Shown here: positions 40,038 through 48,547 of the stretch, piece by piece
Numbering within the stretch: position 1 is the first letter of the stretch
Layout: each line of letters opens with the position of its first letter
Assembly (NCBI RefSeq): GCF_001642575.1
Contig: NZ_LXNG01000018.1
Coordinates: 45,544 to 109,543, forward strand
Direction of reading: 5' to 3'
DNA length: 64,000 nucleotides
DNA from: Xanthomonas floridensis
GTDB taxonomy: Bacteria; Pseudomonadota; Gammaproteobacteria; Xanthomonadales; Xanthomonadaceae
Notes under the pieces: generated by a model
What the model saw: the letters and a program-made list of their open reading frames with translations, nothing else
Database searches by the model: none
Told to the model about the DNA's origin: nothing
Position numbers and translations under genes: made by a program

Positions 40038-40352
40038 GGCCTCGAAACTAACAATTTAGACGCAGCATGCGCAAGTGGTGCGTCGCACAAACTGACATAT
40101 ATGTTCATTCTGAAATGGTTACGGTTCAGGTCGCCAGTGACGTAGCCCTCAAAACAGGTCGAATCGGCGCGATCAACGCCCTGTCATAAACCAGCCCCGT
40201 TCAGATCTTTGACACACGATGACATAGTTGAAACCATCGTAAACTCTTGTCTTTATTGGCAAAAATCAATTGTGACGTTTCTTTCGTTTTGTCACATTAA
40301 CGCAACTTTCACGCCATAGCCTGCGCCCACTTTCTCAGGTCGCAAGGCATCT
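40038..40352. promoter_or_regulatory. Regulatory region upstream of the phosphate porin gene
   Basis: AT-richer than its surroundings. CTGTCATAAAC at 40181-40191 matches a PhoB half-site, and TTGTCACATTA at 40289-40299 another. TGTGAC (40271-40276) and GTCACA (40291-40296) form a perfect hexamer dyad with a 14-bp spacer. No complete pair of 11-bp PhoB units is seen, so PhoB control here is probable from context but not proven by the site. Confidence 0.5.
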
Positions 40353-41603
40353 ATGAAACTCGCTCCCACCCTGCTTGGTTCCGCACTGTTGCTGGCGCTG
40401 GCCGCTCCGGCAGCACATGCCGAAATCGCCATCGATGTGATCGGCGGTTCCGAGGTCTCGCTGGAAGGCCTGGTCCAGGCCGACGGCAACTGGTTCCACA
40501 ACGACGTGCAGGACCTCAACGGCCCGATCGGTGCCAATGGCGACAACTCCGAATTCAGCATCCGCCGCGCCGAGCTGGTGCTCAAGGGCAAGGGTCCGGG
40601 CAACGTCGAATGGGTGGCCGGCTACGACCCGAGCGTGTTGAAGGAAGTCACCATCCGCGGCACCACCATCCGCAGCACCGGTCGGTTCCTGGACAACAAC
40701 ATCAAGTACAAGTTTGGCGGCAACGCCAACAATTACCTGCAGATCGGCCAGTTCAAGCAGCCCAACAGCCTGGAAGAACTGTCCAGCACCAAAAACAACG
40801 ACTTCGTCTCCAAGGCGTCGGTGACCAATACCTACGGCATCTCGCGCCGTCTGGGCGTGGCCTACGGCATGGGCGACAACAACTGGAGCCTGACCGCCAG
40901 TGCGTTCGGCCGCGAACTGACCCGTAACCAGGCACACGGCAGCGGCTACGGCGCGCGCGGCACCTGGGCGCCGATCAACGAGACCGGCAACGTGCTGCAC
41001 TTCGGCCTCAGCTACCTGGCCTACGACACAGACGACGATACCCTGCGCCTGCGTGCCCGCCCGGACGCCGACCTGACCACCATCCGCCTGATCGACAGCG
41101 GCGCCATCACCAATGTCGACGACGTGGGCGTGGCCGGTGCCGAGGCAATGTGGATCACCGGCCCGTTCAAGCTGCAGAGCGAGTACTTCCAGGAAAACGC
41201 CAACCGCATCGGCGCCAACGCGCATGACTATAAGAGTGACGGCTGGTACGTCAGCGGCGTCTGGAACATCACCGGCGAAACCTGGGGCTACAAGGCTGGC
41301 GTGCCGACCACCCCGCTGCCCAACGAGCCCGCCTCGGGCATGTGGCAGCTGGCAGTGCGCTACGACACCCTGGACCTCAACGACGGCCACCTGGTCTCCA
41401 ACGGCACCACGCCGTTCGTCGATGGCGTGCTGGGCGGCAAGATGAATGTGTGGACGGTCGGCGCCAACTGGTACTGGCGTTCGAATTTCAAGTTCGCACT
41501 GGACTACGCCAAGGTGGAAAGCACCCGCTACAACAGTGCCACCCGTGGCCTGGTTGACGACAATCCGTCGATCATCGAAGCACGCGCGCAGTTCTATTGG
41601 TAA
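40353..41603 (+). CDS. oprO: Phosphate-selective porin OprO/OprP family
   Basis: 416 aa with a 23-residue signal peptide (LLALAAPAAHA). The mature beta-barrel has the family's opening FSIRRAELVLKGKGPGNVEWVAGYDP and alternating strands such as NNYLQIGQFKQPNSLEEL, NYWRSNF-like NWYWRSNFKFALDYA and a C-terminal RAQFYW ending in aromatic Trp for BAM recognition. It carries phosphate or polyphosphate through the outer membrane. It heads the phosphate locus; pstS1 follows after 193 bp. Confidence 0.93.
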   Translation: MKLAPTLLGSALLLALAAPAAHAEIAIDVIGGSEVSLEGLVQADGNWFHNDVQDLNGPIGANGDNSEFSIRRAELVLKGKGPGNVEWVAGYDPSVLKEVTIRGTTIRSTGRFLDNNIKYKFGGNANNYLQIGQFKQPNSLEELSSTKNNDFVSKASVTNTYGISRRLGVAYGMGDNNWSLTASAFGRELTRNQAHGSGYGARGTWAPINETGNVLHFGLSYLAYDTDDDTLRLRARPDADLTTIRLIDSGAITNVDDVGVAGAEAMWITGPFKLQSEYFQENANRIGANAHDYKSDGWYVSGVWNITGETWGYKAGVPTTPLPNEPASGMWQLAVRYDTLDLNDGHLVSNGTTPFVDGVLGGKMNVWTVGANWYWRSNFKFALDYAKVESTRYNSATRGLVDDNPSIIEARAQFYW

Positions 41604-41622
41604 GCCATCCGCTGCGCCGGCT

Positions 41623-41651
41623 GCCGGGGGTGCTTGCTGAGCATTCCCGGC
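41623..41651 (+). other. Intercistronic stem-loop after the porin gene
   Basis: An 11-bp stem with two G-U pairs (41623-41633 with 41641-41651) closes a 7-nt loop, starting 20 bp after the oprO stop. No U-tract follows, so it may attenuate transcription or protect mRNA 3' ends rather than terminate fully. Confidence 0.6.
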
Positions 41652-41693
41652 ACCCTCCGCGCCGCGCTCGGTCCAGCAGGCGCCTGCGCCTGC

Positions 41694-41726
41694 ACGTCAC
41701 TGCACTGTCATCTCTTCGACACCGCG
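41694..41726 (+). promoter_or_regulatory. Candidate Pho box of pstS1: three 11-bp units
   Basis: Three head-to-tail 11-mers, ACGTCACTGCA, CTGTCATCTCT and TCGACACCGCG, each fit the PhoB repeat (CTGTCAT/CTGTCAC at an 11-bp period) with decreasing quality. They lie 71 bp upstream of the GTG start of pstS1. Confidence 0.6.
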
Positions 41727-41796
41727 CGGTCATGCCCCTGCCCTGCAATGGCAGGCCTGCGGGACGTCCTGACCTCAACCCTATTGGAGCTGTTCC

Positions 41797-42816
41797 GTGA
41801 TCCATTCCTTCAAGACCCGCCTGGCCGTGGGCGTCCTTGCCGCTTCGCTGGCTTTGTGTGCCCAGGCTGCCGATGTCACCGGCGCCGGTGCGTCCTTCAT
41901 CTACCCCGTCATGTCCAAGTGGTCGGCCGACTACAACGCCGCCACCAAGAAGCAGGTCAATTACCAGTCGATCGGTTCGGGCGGCGGCATTGCCCAGATC
42001 AAGGCAGCCAGCGTGGACTTCGGCTCTTCCGATGCCCCGTTGAAGCCGGAAGAATTGACCGCTGCCGGGCTGGCGCAGTTTCCCTCGGTGATCGGCGGCG
42101 TGGTGCCGGTGGTCAACGTCCCGGGCATTGCCGCCGGCACGCTCAAGCTCGATGGCAAGACCCTGGGCGACATCTTCCTGGGCAAGATCAGCACCTGGAA
42201 CGATCCGGCCATTGCCGCGCTCAACCCGGGTGTGAAGCTCCCCGAGGGCAAGATCACCGTGGTGCATCGCTCCGACGGCTCGGGCACCAGCTTCAACTTC
42301 ACCAACTACCTGTCCAAGGTCAATCCGGACTGGAAAAGCAAGGTTGGCGAAGGCACCGCCGTGCAGTGGCCGACCGGCATCGGCGGCAAGGGCAACGAAG
42401 GCGTGGCCGCCTATGTGAAGCAGATCAAGGGCGGCATCGGCTACGTCGAGCTGTCGTACGCGCTGCAGAACAAGATGGCCTACACCGCGATGAAGAATGC
42501 CGCCGGCAAGTTCGTGCAGCCGTCCGATGAAACCTTTGCCGCCGCCGCCAACAGCGCCGACTGGGGCACGGCCAAGGACTTCTACCTGGTGATGACCAAT
42601 GCCGCAGGCGAAAACGCCTGGCCGATCACCGCCACCAACTTCATTTTGGTGCAGAAGAAGCCGAAGAACGCCGCTGGCCTCAAGAACACCCTGGAGTTCT
42701 TCCGCTGGGTCTACAGCAAGGGCGACGCGCAAGCCAAGGCGCTGGACTACGTGCCGCTGCCGGACAGCCTGGTGACGCAGATCGAAGGGTATTGGGCCAA
42801 GAACCTGCCGCACTGA
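41797..42816 (+). CDS. pstS: Phosphate-binding protein PstS, soluble paralogue
   Basis: 339 aa from GTG 41797 with GGAG 9 nt upstream. The signal peptide ends LALCAQA, with type I cleavage, so it is a free periplasmic protein. Phosphate-contact regions are TGAGASFIYPVMSKW, VNYQSIGSGGGIAQIK, the HRSDGSGTSFNF loop and the PTGIGGKGNEGV segment. It delivers phosphate to PstCA. About two thirds of its residues match the lipoprotein paralogue encoded 336 bp downstream. Preceded by a three-unit Pho-box candidate. Confidence 0.95.
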   Translation: MIHSFKTRLAVGVLAASLALCAQAADVTGAGASFIYPVMSKWSADYNAATKKQVNYQSIGSGGGIAQIKAASVDFGSSDAPLKPEELTAAGLAQFPSVIGGVVPVVNVPGIAAGTLKLDGKTLGDIFLGKISTWNDPAIAALNPGVKLPEGKITVVHRSDGSGTSFNFTNYLSKVNPDWKSKVGEGTAVQWPTGIGGKGNEGVAAYVKQIKGGIGYVELSYALQNKMAYTAMKNAAGKFVQPSDETFAAAANSADWGTAKDFYLVMTNAAGENAWPITATNFILVQKKPKNAAGLKNTLEFFRWVYSKGDAQAKALDYVPLPDSLVTQIEGYWAKNLPH

Positions 42817-42970
42817 TCGCGTGCAGCGAGGTTGCCGCATGCATCGCCAGGTGCATGCGGCTGCCGTCGAAGACGGTGGTTGCGAGCGAGCACAGGCTTG
42901 GCGTGCCCCACCCGGCCGGGCTGACACCTGCGTGTCACGTTGACTGGCCACTCTCAGCACGACAGGAACG

Positions 42971-43051
42971 ACGCCGTCTCTCTCCCCGGCGTCGGGACCG
43001 GGACGCGGATCCCGGAGGGTGCGACGCCCTCCGTGGTCCGCGTCTTTTTTT
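42971..43051 (+). ncRNA. Candidate structured RNA ending in a Rho-independent terminator
   Basis: A first hairpin has stem ACGCCG (42971-42976) with CGGCGT (42987-42992) and a 10-nt all-pyrimidine loop, TCTCTCTCCC. The terminator stem pairs 43002-43009 with 43037-43044 and, inside it, 43014-43019 with 43027-43032, followed by seven Ts (43045-43051). It could be the 3' end of the pstS1 mRNA or a small RNA with an exposed C/U-rich loop able to pair with GGGAGA-type ribosome binding sites. The 5' end is not determined. Confidence 0.5.
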
Positions 43052-43073
43052 GTGATGCCTTCGCCAGAAGGCA

Positions 43074-43095
43074 CTGTCATGCACGTGTAACAAAA
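43074..43095 (+). promoter_or_regulatory. Candidate Pho box of pstS2
   Basis: CTGTCATGCAC (43074-43084) followed directly by GTGTAACAAAA (43085-43095) gives two 11-bp PhoB units. A CATAGC hexamer at 43105-43110 could be the -10 element. The start codon is 57 bp downstream of the second unit. Confidence 0.65.
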
Positions 43096-43152
43096 ACATC
43101 ATTTCATAGCGTGGCCTGCCGGACACCCGGCCAATCCAGCCTCGGAGCTTCC

Positions 43153-44244
43153 ATGAAATTGCAGTCGGCCAGCCTGACCGCCCTGTCCCTCACCATCGCC
43201 CTTGCCCTGGCTGCGTGCTCGCCCGGCAAGGACGCGCAGTCCGGCGACGCCGCCAAGGGCGCACCCAGCGCCGGCGCCACGGCCAGCGACAGCAAGGGCG
43301 CCGAGATCTCCGGTGCCGGCGCTTCCTTCATTTACCCGTTGGTGTCCAAGTGGTCGGCCGACTACAACGCCGCCACCGGCAACAAGGTGAACTACCAGTC
43401 GATCGGCTCCGGCGGCGGCATCGCGCAGATCAAGGCCGGCACGGTGGATTTCGGTTCGACCGACAAGCCGCTCGATAGCGCCGAATTGCAGCAGGCCGGT
43501 CTGGGCCAGTTCCCGTCCGCCATCGGCGGTGTGGTGCCGGTGGTCAATCTGGAAGGCATGGCACCGGGCAAGCTGCGCCTGACCGGCGCACTGCTGGGCG
43601 ACATCTTCCTGGGCAAGGTCACCATGTGGAACGACGCGGCCATTGTCGCGGCCAATCCCGGCGTGACCCTGCCGGCCACCAAGATCAACCTGGTGCATCG
43701 CTCGGATGGTTCGGGCACCACCTTCAACTTCTCCAACTACCTGTCCAAGGTCAGCCCGGAGTGGAAGAGCAAGGTCGGCGAAGGCACCTCCGTGCAGTGG
43801 CCGGGCGGCGTCGGCGGCAAGGGCAACGAGGGCGTGGCATCGTACGTGCAGCAGATCAAGGGTTCGATCGGCTATGTCGAGCTGGCCTACGCGCTGCAGA
43901 ACAAGATGCCCTACACCTCGCTGCAGAACGCGGCCGGCCAGTGGGTCGAGCCGAATGCCGACAGCTTCGCCGCTGCGGCCGCCAGCGCCGACTGGGCCAA
44001 CGCCAAGGACTTCAACCTGGTGATCACCAATGCGCCGGGCGAGAAGGCCTGGCCGATCACCGCCACCAACTTCATGCTGATGCACAAGCAGGCCAAGGAC
44101 GCGGCGCGCAGCAAGGCGACGCTGGACTTCTTCAAGTGGGCGCTGGAAAACGGCCAGGCCCAGGCCAGCGAGCTGCATTACGTGCCGCTGCCGCCGGAGC
44201 TGGTGAAGCAGATCGAAGCCTACTGGGGCAGCGAGTTCAAGTAA
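43153..44244 (+). CDS. pstS: Phosphate-binding protein PstS, lipoprotein paralogue
   Basis: 363 aa from ATG 43153 (GGAG upstream). A lipoprotein signal ends ALALAAC with Cys22 as the lipidation site. A flexible Gly/Ala/Ser/Asp linker (about 25 residues) then tethers the binding domain. The domain repeats the paralogue's motifs: SGAGASFIYPLVSKW, NYQSIGSGGGIAQIK, HRSDGSGTTFNF and PGGVGGKGNEGV. It is probably held near PstCA, while the first PstS scans the periplasm. Has its own Pho-box candidate and terminator-separated promoter. Confidence 0.95.
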   Translation: MKLQSASLTALSLTIALALAACSPGKDAQSGDAAKGAPSAGATASDSKGAEISGAGASFIYPLVSKWSADYNAATGNKVNYQSIGSGGGIAQIKAGTVDFGSTDKPLDSAELQQAGLGQFPSAIGGVVPVVNLEGMAPGKLRLTGALLGDIFLGKVTMWNDAAIVAANPGVTLPATKINLVHRSDGSGTTFNFSNYLSKVSPEWKSKVGEGTSVQWPGGVGGKGNEGVASYVQQIKGSIGYVELAYALQNKMPYTSLQNAAGQWVEPNADSFAAAAASADWANAKDFNLVITNAPGEKAWPITATNFMLMHKQAKDAARSKATLDFFKWALENGQAQASELHYVPLPPELVKQIEAYWGSEFK

Positions 44245-44278
44245 TGCCTGCATCCCGCCTGCACGGCGGGCTGCGCGG

Positions 44279-44306
44279 CGGTGAGGTGCCTGCGGGCGCC
44301 TCACCG
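44279..44306 (+). other. Intercistronic stem-loop between pstS2 and pstC
   Basis: An 11-bp stem with one G-U pair (44279-44289 with 44296-44306) closes a 6-nt loop, with a smaller hairpin CCCGCC-n5-GGCGGG just before it (44254-44270). Only TTCCT follows, so partial termination or mRNA protection is more likely than full termination. This would raise PstS over PstCAB. Confidence 0.6.
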
Positions 44307-44356
44307 TTCCTGATGTCTCACGCTCCCGCCAATGCGCGGGTGACGAGTTCAATCGA

Positions 44357-45331
44357 ATGAATGCCACCGCCCTTCCCGAAGCGATGACCGCCCCCCGCGG
44401 CCGCGACCTGCGCGATGCGCGCGCCGATCGCCTGTTCAAGCTTGCGCTGGCCGCCACTGTCGTCTTCGTGCTGCTGGCGCTCGGCAGCGCGGCACTGTCG
44501 ATGCTGTGGGGCGGACGCCACGCACTGCAGATGCAGGGCCTGAGTTTTTTCTATTCCGCCGACTGGAATCCGGTTGAAAACAAATACGGTGCGCTGGCAC
44601 CGATCTACGGCACCTTGGTCACCGCGCTGATTGCGATGGTGATCGCGGTGCCGGTGAGCTTTGGCATCGCGTTCTTTCTCACCGAAGTGGCGCCGCGCTG
44701 GCTACGTGGGCCGGTCGGCACGGCAATCGAATTGCTGGCAGGCATTCCGTCGATCATCTACGGCATGTGGGGCCTGTTCGTGCTGGTGCCGGTGATGACC
44801 GAACACGTGACGCCCTGGCTCAACGATCACCTGGGCACGCTGCCGGTGATCGGCCCGTTGTTTCAAGGTCCGCCGCTGGGTATCGGCCTGCTCACCGCCG
44901 GCTTCGTGCTGGCGATCATGGTGATCCCCTTCATTTCCTCGGTGATGCGCGAAGTGTTCCTGACCGTGCCGACACGCCTGAAGGAATCGGCGTACGCGCT
45001 GGGCTCGACCAAGTGGGAAGTGAGCTGGGACATCGTGCTGCCGTATACGCGCTCTGCGGTGATCGGCGGCGTATTCCTGGGCCTGGGGCGTGCGCTGGGC
45101 GAAACCATGGCGGTCGCTTTTGTGGTCGGTAACACGGTGCGGCTGTCGCCGTCGCTGCTGGAGCCCGGCACTACCATTGCCGCATTGATCGCCAACGACT
45201 TCGGCGAGGCCACCGAAACCTATCGTTCGGCCTTGTTGTTGCTGGGCTTTGTATTGTTCATCGTGACCTTCATCGTGCTGGCGATCGCGCGCTTCATGCT
45301 GATACAGCTGTCGCGTCGGGAGGGCAACTGA
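44357..45331 (+). CDS. pstC: Phosphate ABC transporter permease PstC
   Basis: 324 aa, six membrane segments. The periplasmic segment SFFYSADWNPVENKYGALAPIYGTL is typical of PstC. The cytoplasmic EAA loop is ESAYALGSTKWEVSWDIVLPY ... GLGRALGETMAV. It pairs with PstA to form the channel. The stop codon overlaps the pstA start by 1 nt (TGATG). Confidence 0.95.
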   Translation: MNATALPEAMTAPRGRDLRDARADRLFKLALAATVVFVLLALGSAALSMLWGGRHALQMQGLSFFYSADWNPVENKYGALAPIYGTLVTALIAMVIAVPVSFGIAFFLTEVAPRWLRGPVGTAIELLAGIPSIIYGMWGLFVLVPVMTEHVTPWLNDHLGTLPVIGPLFQGPPLGIGLLTAGFVLAIMVIPFISSVMREVFLTVPTRLKESAYALGSTKWEVSWDIVLPYTRSAVIGGVFLGLGRALGETMAVAFVVGNTVRLSPSLLEPGTTIAALIANDFGEATETYRSALLLLGFVLFIVTFIVLAIARFMLIQLSRREGN

Positions 45332-46200
45332 TGTCTGCGTCTTCGGTCTCGCAATCGCTGTACAACCGGCGCCGCATCACCAATGTGGTGGCACTGTTGT
45401 TGTCGTGCATCACCGCGCTGTTCGGGCTGTTCTTCCTGGCCTGGATCCTGTGGACCTTGTTGTCCAAGGGTATGCCCGGCATCGATCTCAACCTGTTTAC
45501 CAAGATGACACCGCCGCCGATGCAGGAAGGAGGCCTGCTCAACGCCTTCTTCGGTAGCGCGGTGATGTGCGGGCTGGCGCTGGCGATCGGCACCCCGCTG
45601 GGTGTGGCCGCCGGCACCTGGCTGGCCGAGTACGGCAATGCGCGCAAGGCCGGCATCGTGGTGCGTTTCGTCAACGACATCCTGTTGTCGGCGCCATCGA
45701 TCGTGCTGGGCCTGTTTGTGTACACCTTGTACGTGATGCAGACCGGCGGGCGCTTCTCGGCATTTGCCGGTGCATTGTCGCTGGCCTTCATCGTGCTGCC
45801 GGTGGTGGTGCGTACCACCGACGAGATGCTGCGGCTGGTGCCGGCGCAGATGCGCGAAGCGGCGTTGTCGCTGGGCATTCCGCAGTGGAAGGTGACCGTG
45901 CAGGTGCTGTACCGCAGCGCCTCGGCCGGCATCGTCACCGGCGTGCTGCTGGCGCTGGCGCGCATCAGCGGCGAAACCGCACCACTGCTGTTCACCGCGT
46001 TCGGCAATCAGTACTGGAACAGCAACATCTTCCAGCCGATGGCCAGCGTCCCGGTGATCATGAACCAGTTCGCCGGCAGCCCGTACGAGTCCTGGCAGAC
46101 GCTGGCCTGGGCCGGCGCACTGGTGCTGACCGTGTTCGTGCTGCTGGTGAGCCTGGGCGCGCGTGCGCTGCTGTTGCGCAACAAGATTTCCAATGACTGA
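45331..46200 (+). CDS. pstA: Phosphate ABC transporter permease PstA
   Basis: 289 aa, six membrane segments. The N-terminal [19 protein letters not shown] precedes the first helix. PstA features are [35 protein letters not shown] and the EAA loop [21 protein letters not shown] ... [18 protein letters not shown]. It couples to PstB in the cytoplasm. The start overlaps the pstC stop by 1 nt. Confidence 0.95.
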   Translation: MSASSVSQSLYNRRRITNVVALLLSCITALFGLFFLAWILWTLLSKGMPGIDLNLFTKMTPPPMQEGGLLNAFFGSAVMCGLALAIGTPLGVAAGTWLAEYGNARKAGIVVRFVNDILLSAPSIVLGLFVYTLYVMQTGGRFSAFAGALSLAFIVLPVVVRTTDEMLRLVPAQMREAALSLGIPQWKVTVQVLYRSASAGIVTGVLLALARISGETAPLLFTAFGNQYWNSNIFQPMASVPVIMNQFAGSPYESWQTLAWAGALVLTVFVLLVSLGARALLLRNKISND

Positions 46201-46222
46201 CCTTTCCCTCCGGACACCCGAC

Positions 46223-47053
46223 ATGAACGATCTCCAAAACGCCAAGCCGATGCATCGCATCGCTGTCCCGGCCGCCAAGGGGGCGCCGACGGCGCAGGCG
46301 CCGGTGAAGGTGGCCGCACGCAATCTGGATTTCTACTACGACAAGTACCACGCGCTGAAAGGCATCAACCTGGAGATCCCGGAAAAGCGCGTCACCGCGC
46401 TGATCGGTCCGTCCGGTTGCGGCAAGTCGACCCTGCTGCGCATCTTCAACCGCATCTATGCGCTGTACCCGAAGATGGAAGCACGCGGCGAGGTGCTGCT
46501 GGACGGCGAAAACATCCTGTCGCCGAAGTACCCGATGAACCGCCTGCGCAGCAAGGTGGGCATGGTGTTCCAGAAGCCGGTGCCGTTTCCGATGACGATC
46601 TTCGAGAACGTGGCCTACGGCATCCGTCACCACGAAAAACTCTCCAAAGCCGACATGCAGAACCGCGTCGAACAGGCGCTGCGCCAGGGCGCACTGTGGG
46701 ACGAGGTCAAGGACAAGCTGGGGCAAAGCGCGCTGGGCCTGTCCGGTGGCCAGCAGCAGCGCCTGTGCATTGCACGCGCGGTGGCCCTGCGGCCGGACGT
46801 GCTGCTGCTGGACGAACCCACCTCGGCACTGGACCCGATTTCCACCAGCCGTATCGAACAGTTGGTGGAAGAGCTCAAGCGCGATTACACCATCGTGATC
46901 GTGACCCACAACATGCAGCAGGCCGCGCGCGTATCCGACTACACCGCCTTCATGTACCTGGGCGACCTGATCGAACACGACCGCACCGAAACTATTTTTT
47001 CCCAGCCGTCCAAGCAGCAGACCGAGGACTACATCACCGGCCGCTTCGGTTGA
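46223..47053 (+). CDS. pstB: Phosphate ABC transporter ATPase PstB
   Basis: 276 aa from ATG 46223; an earlier ATG at 46193 overlapping the pstA stop is possible but lies before the usual PstB start. Walker [11 protein letters not shown] is at about 61-70, the signature [14 protein letters not shown] and Walker [13 protein letters not shown] near 175-200, and the switch histidine in [13 protein letters not shown]. The [21 protein letters not shown] stretch is PstB-specific. It drives phosphate import with ATP. Confidence 0.95.
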   Translation: MNDLQNAKPMHRIAVPAAKGAPTAQAPVKVAARNLDFYYDKYHALKGINLEIPEKRVTALIGPSGCGKSTLLRIFNRIYALYPKMEARGEVLLDGENILSPKYPMNRLRSKVGMVFQKPVPFPMTIFENVAYGIRHHEKLSKADMQNRVEQALRQGALWDEVKDKLGQSALGLSGGQQQRLCIARAVALRPDVLLLDEPTSALDPISTSRIEQLVEELKRDYTIVIVTHNMQQAARVSDYTAFMYLGDLIEHDRTETIFSQPSKQQTEDYITGRFG

Positions 47054-47180
47054 TGTAAGGGGAGCCGTCGCAACGCCCACTGACGCAGCGCCATCGCATA
47101 CATCGGCACGACAATTGCATCACGTGTCATACCGCCAGGGTCAAGGCGGACATCCACCACTGCCAAGAATCGAGAACACG

Positions 47181-47891
47181 ATGAACCAGCACCTCAACGA
47201 CCATATCGTCAAAAGCTACGACGAGGAGCAGCACCGTCTTGTTGCCGAGATCGTGCGCATGGGCGACACGGCGGTGGCGCAGCTGGAAGCGGCGCTGGAT
47301 GTGGTGGAGCGTCGCGACGACAATGCCGCCCATCGCATCGTGGTCAACGACGAGGCGATCGACGCACTGGAACACGCGATCAGTCACGACGTGATGCGCC
47401 TGGCACTGCGCGGCCCGATGGCGCGCGATCTGCGCGAAATTCTGGCCGGCCTGCGGATTCCTGCGGATATCGAGCGCATCGGCGATTACGCGGCCAACGT
47501 GGCCAAGCGCTCGATCGCACTCAATTCCGCACCGCCGCTGCCGCAGACGGTAGGCCTGCGCGCGCTCGGTCAGATGGCCGCCGATGCCGTGCGCGAAGCG
47601 GTACAGGCCTACCGCGACAAGGATGCCAATGCCGCGATCCGTGTGCGCGACGAGGATGCACGCCTGGACGCGCAGTACACCGCCCTGTTCCGCGAGCTGT
47701 TGACCTACATGATGGAAGACCCGCGCAACATTACGCCGTGCACGCACCTGCTGTTCATGGCCAAGAACCTGGAGCGCATCGGCGACCATGCGACCAACAT
47801 CGCCGAGAACGTGTGGTTTCTGGTGCATGGCGAACAGCCGCTGCCGCCGCGCGTGAAGCGCGACGACACCAGCACCACCGGCGTGATCTGA
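47181..47891 (+). CDS. phoU: Phosphate signalling protein PhoU
   Basis: 236 aa from ATG 47181, GAGAAC upstream. Two three-helix PhoU repeats are each marked by a metal-binding E/D-x-x-x-D pattern: IPADIERIGDYAANVAKR and AKNLERIGDHATNIAENV. PhoU links PstSCAB to the PhoR kinase and keeps the Pho regulon off when phosphate is plentiful. It is the last gene of the locus; PhoB and PhoR are not in this window. Confidence 0.96.
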   Translation: MNQHLNDHIVKSYDEEQHRLVAEIVRMGDTAVAQLEAALDVVERRDDNAAHRIVVNDEAIDALEHAISHDVMRLALRGPMARDLREILAGLRIPADIERIGDYAANVAKRSIALNSAPPLPQTVGLRALGQMAADAVREAVQAYRDKDANAAIRVRDEDARLDAQYTALFRELLTYMMEDPRNITPCTHLLFMAKNLERIGDHATNIAENVWFLVHGEQPLPPRVKRDDTSTTGVI

Positions 47892-47979
47892 TCACGCAGG
47901 CCTCGCACGCCCTTCCCTGCCAGCGCTAGACAAACACGCCAGAATCCCTTGCTTCATTACGTATTCATCCAAAAAACCG

Positions 47980-48408
47980 ATGGTGTGGGCGTATAGGCCG
48001 TTCCTGTGCAGCAGGAGTACGCAGACGAAACGCATCATCGGATCTTTCATGGCGTTGTCACTGCTGGCATCCACCGCTGCGATGGCCGCACAACAGCACG
48101 ACGATCGTGGGCGCAGCGCGCAGCAGCATGACGAGCACGGCCCCAACGACCGACACGATCATCGCGACGACAGGCACGACGATCAGCGCAACGCGCGCCA
48201 CGACGACCATCGCAATGACCGTCACGGCCCACCGTTCCGACGTGGCGAGCGTCTGGCGCCCGACCATCGCGGCAACCGCGTCGCCGACTATCGCAAGCAT
48301 CATCTGAAGGCACCGCCGCGCGGGCATGAGTGGCGCCGCGTGGACAACCAGTACGTGTTGATTGCCGCGGCGAACGGCCTGGTCGCCAGCGTGGTCGCCG
48401 GCCGCTGA
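47980..48408 (+). CDS. RcnB-family periplasmic protein, unusual start region
   Basis: 142 aa from ATG 47980. The exported, His/Asp/Arg-rich protein ends in the RcnB domain (VADYRKHHLKAPPRGHEWRRVDNQYVLIAA). RcnB in E. coli modulates nickel/cobalt efflux. A strong AGGAG (48013-48017) lies 7 nt before an in-frame ACG (48025) that would give a classic signal peptide TKRIIGSFMALSLLASTAAMA. ATG 47980 has no good ribosome site. The original ATG may have mutated to ACG, leaving a longer or weakly translated protein. Confidence 0.8.
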   Translation: MVWAYRPFLCSRSTQTKRIIGSFMALSLLASTAAMAAQQHDDRGRSAQQHDEHGPNDRHDHRDDRHDDQRNARHDDHRNDRHGPPFRRGERLAPDHRGNRVADYRKHHLKAPPRGHEWRRVDNQYVLIAAANGLVASVVAGR

Positions 48409-48547
48409 CCGGCCGCCCCAGGTGTCGTCAGGTTGGTTCGGCCTGTGACCACACGGGTCGGGCCTTCTCTTTCACCGCGCTACACCCCGCGCTGGATGCG
48501 CAAGCGCAAAGGTCCAGGCTCGAGCGCGCGGTGCGACCTGCTAGGCT

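Noticed and set aside
40271..40296. Clp/CRP-type site upstream of oprO
   Set aside because: The TGTGAC/GTCACA halves are separated by 14 bp, which does not fit that family; noted only as a dyad.
46193..47053. pstB start at ATG 46193 overlapping pstA
   Set aside because: The 10 added residues precede the usual PstB start and no ribosome site is seen; ATG 46223 kept, though the earlier start cannot be excluded.
48430..48475. Fourth copy of the dispersed ~120-bp element
   Set aside because: Only about 20 bases (GTCGTCAGGT and a few more) match; the conserved GACGGCG block and the terminal hairpin are absent.
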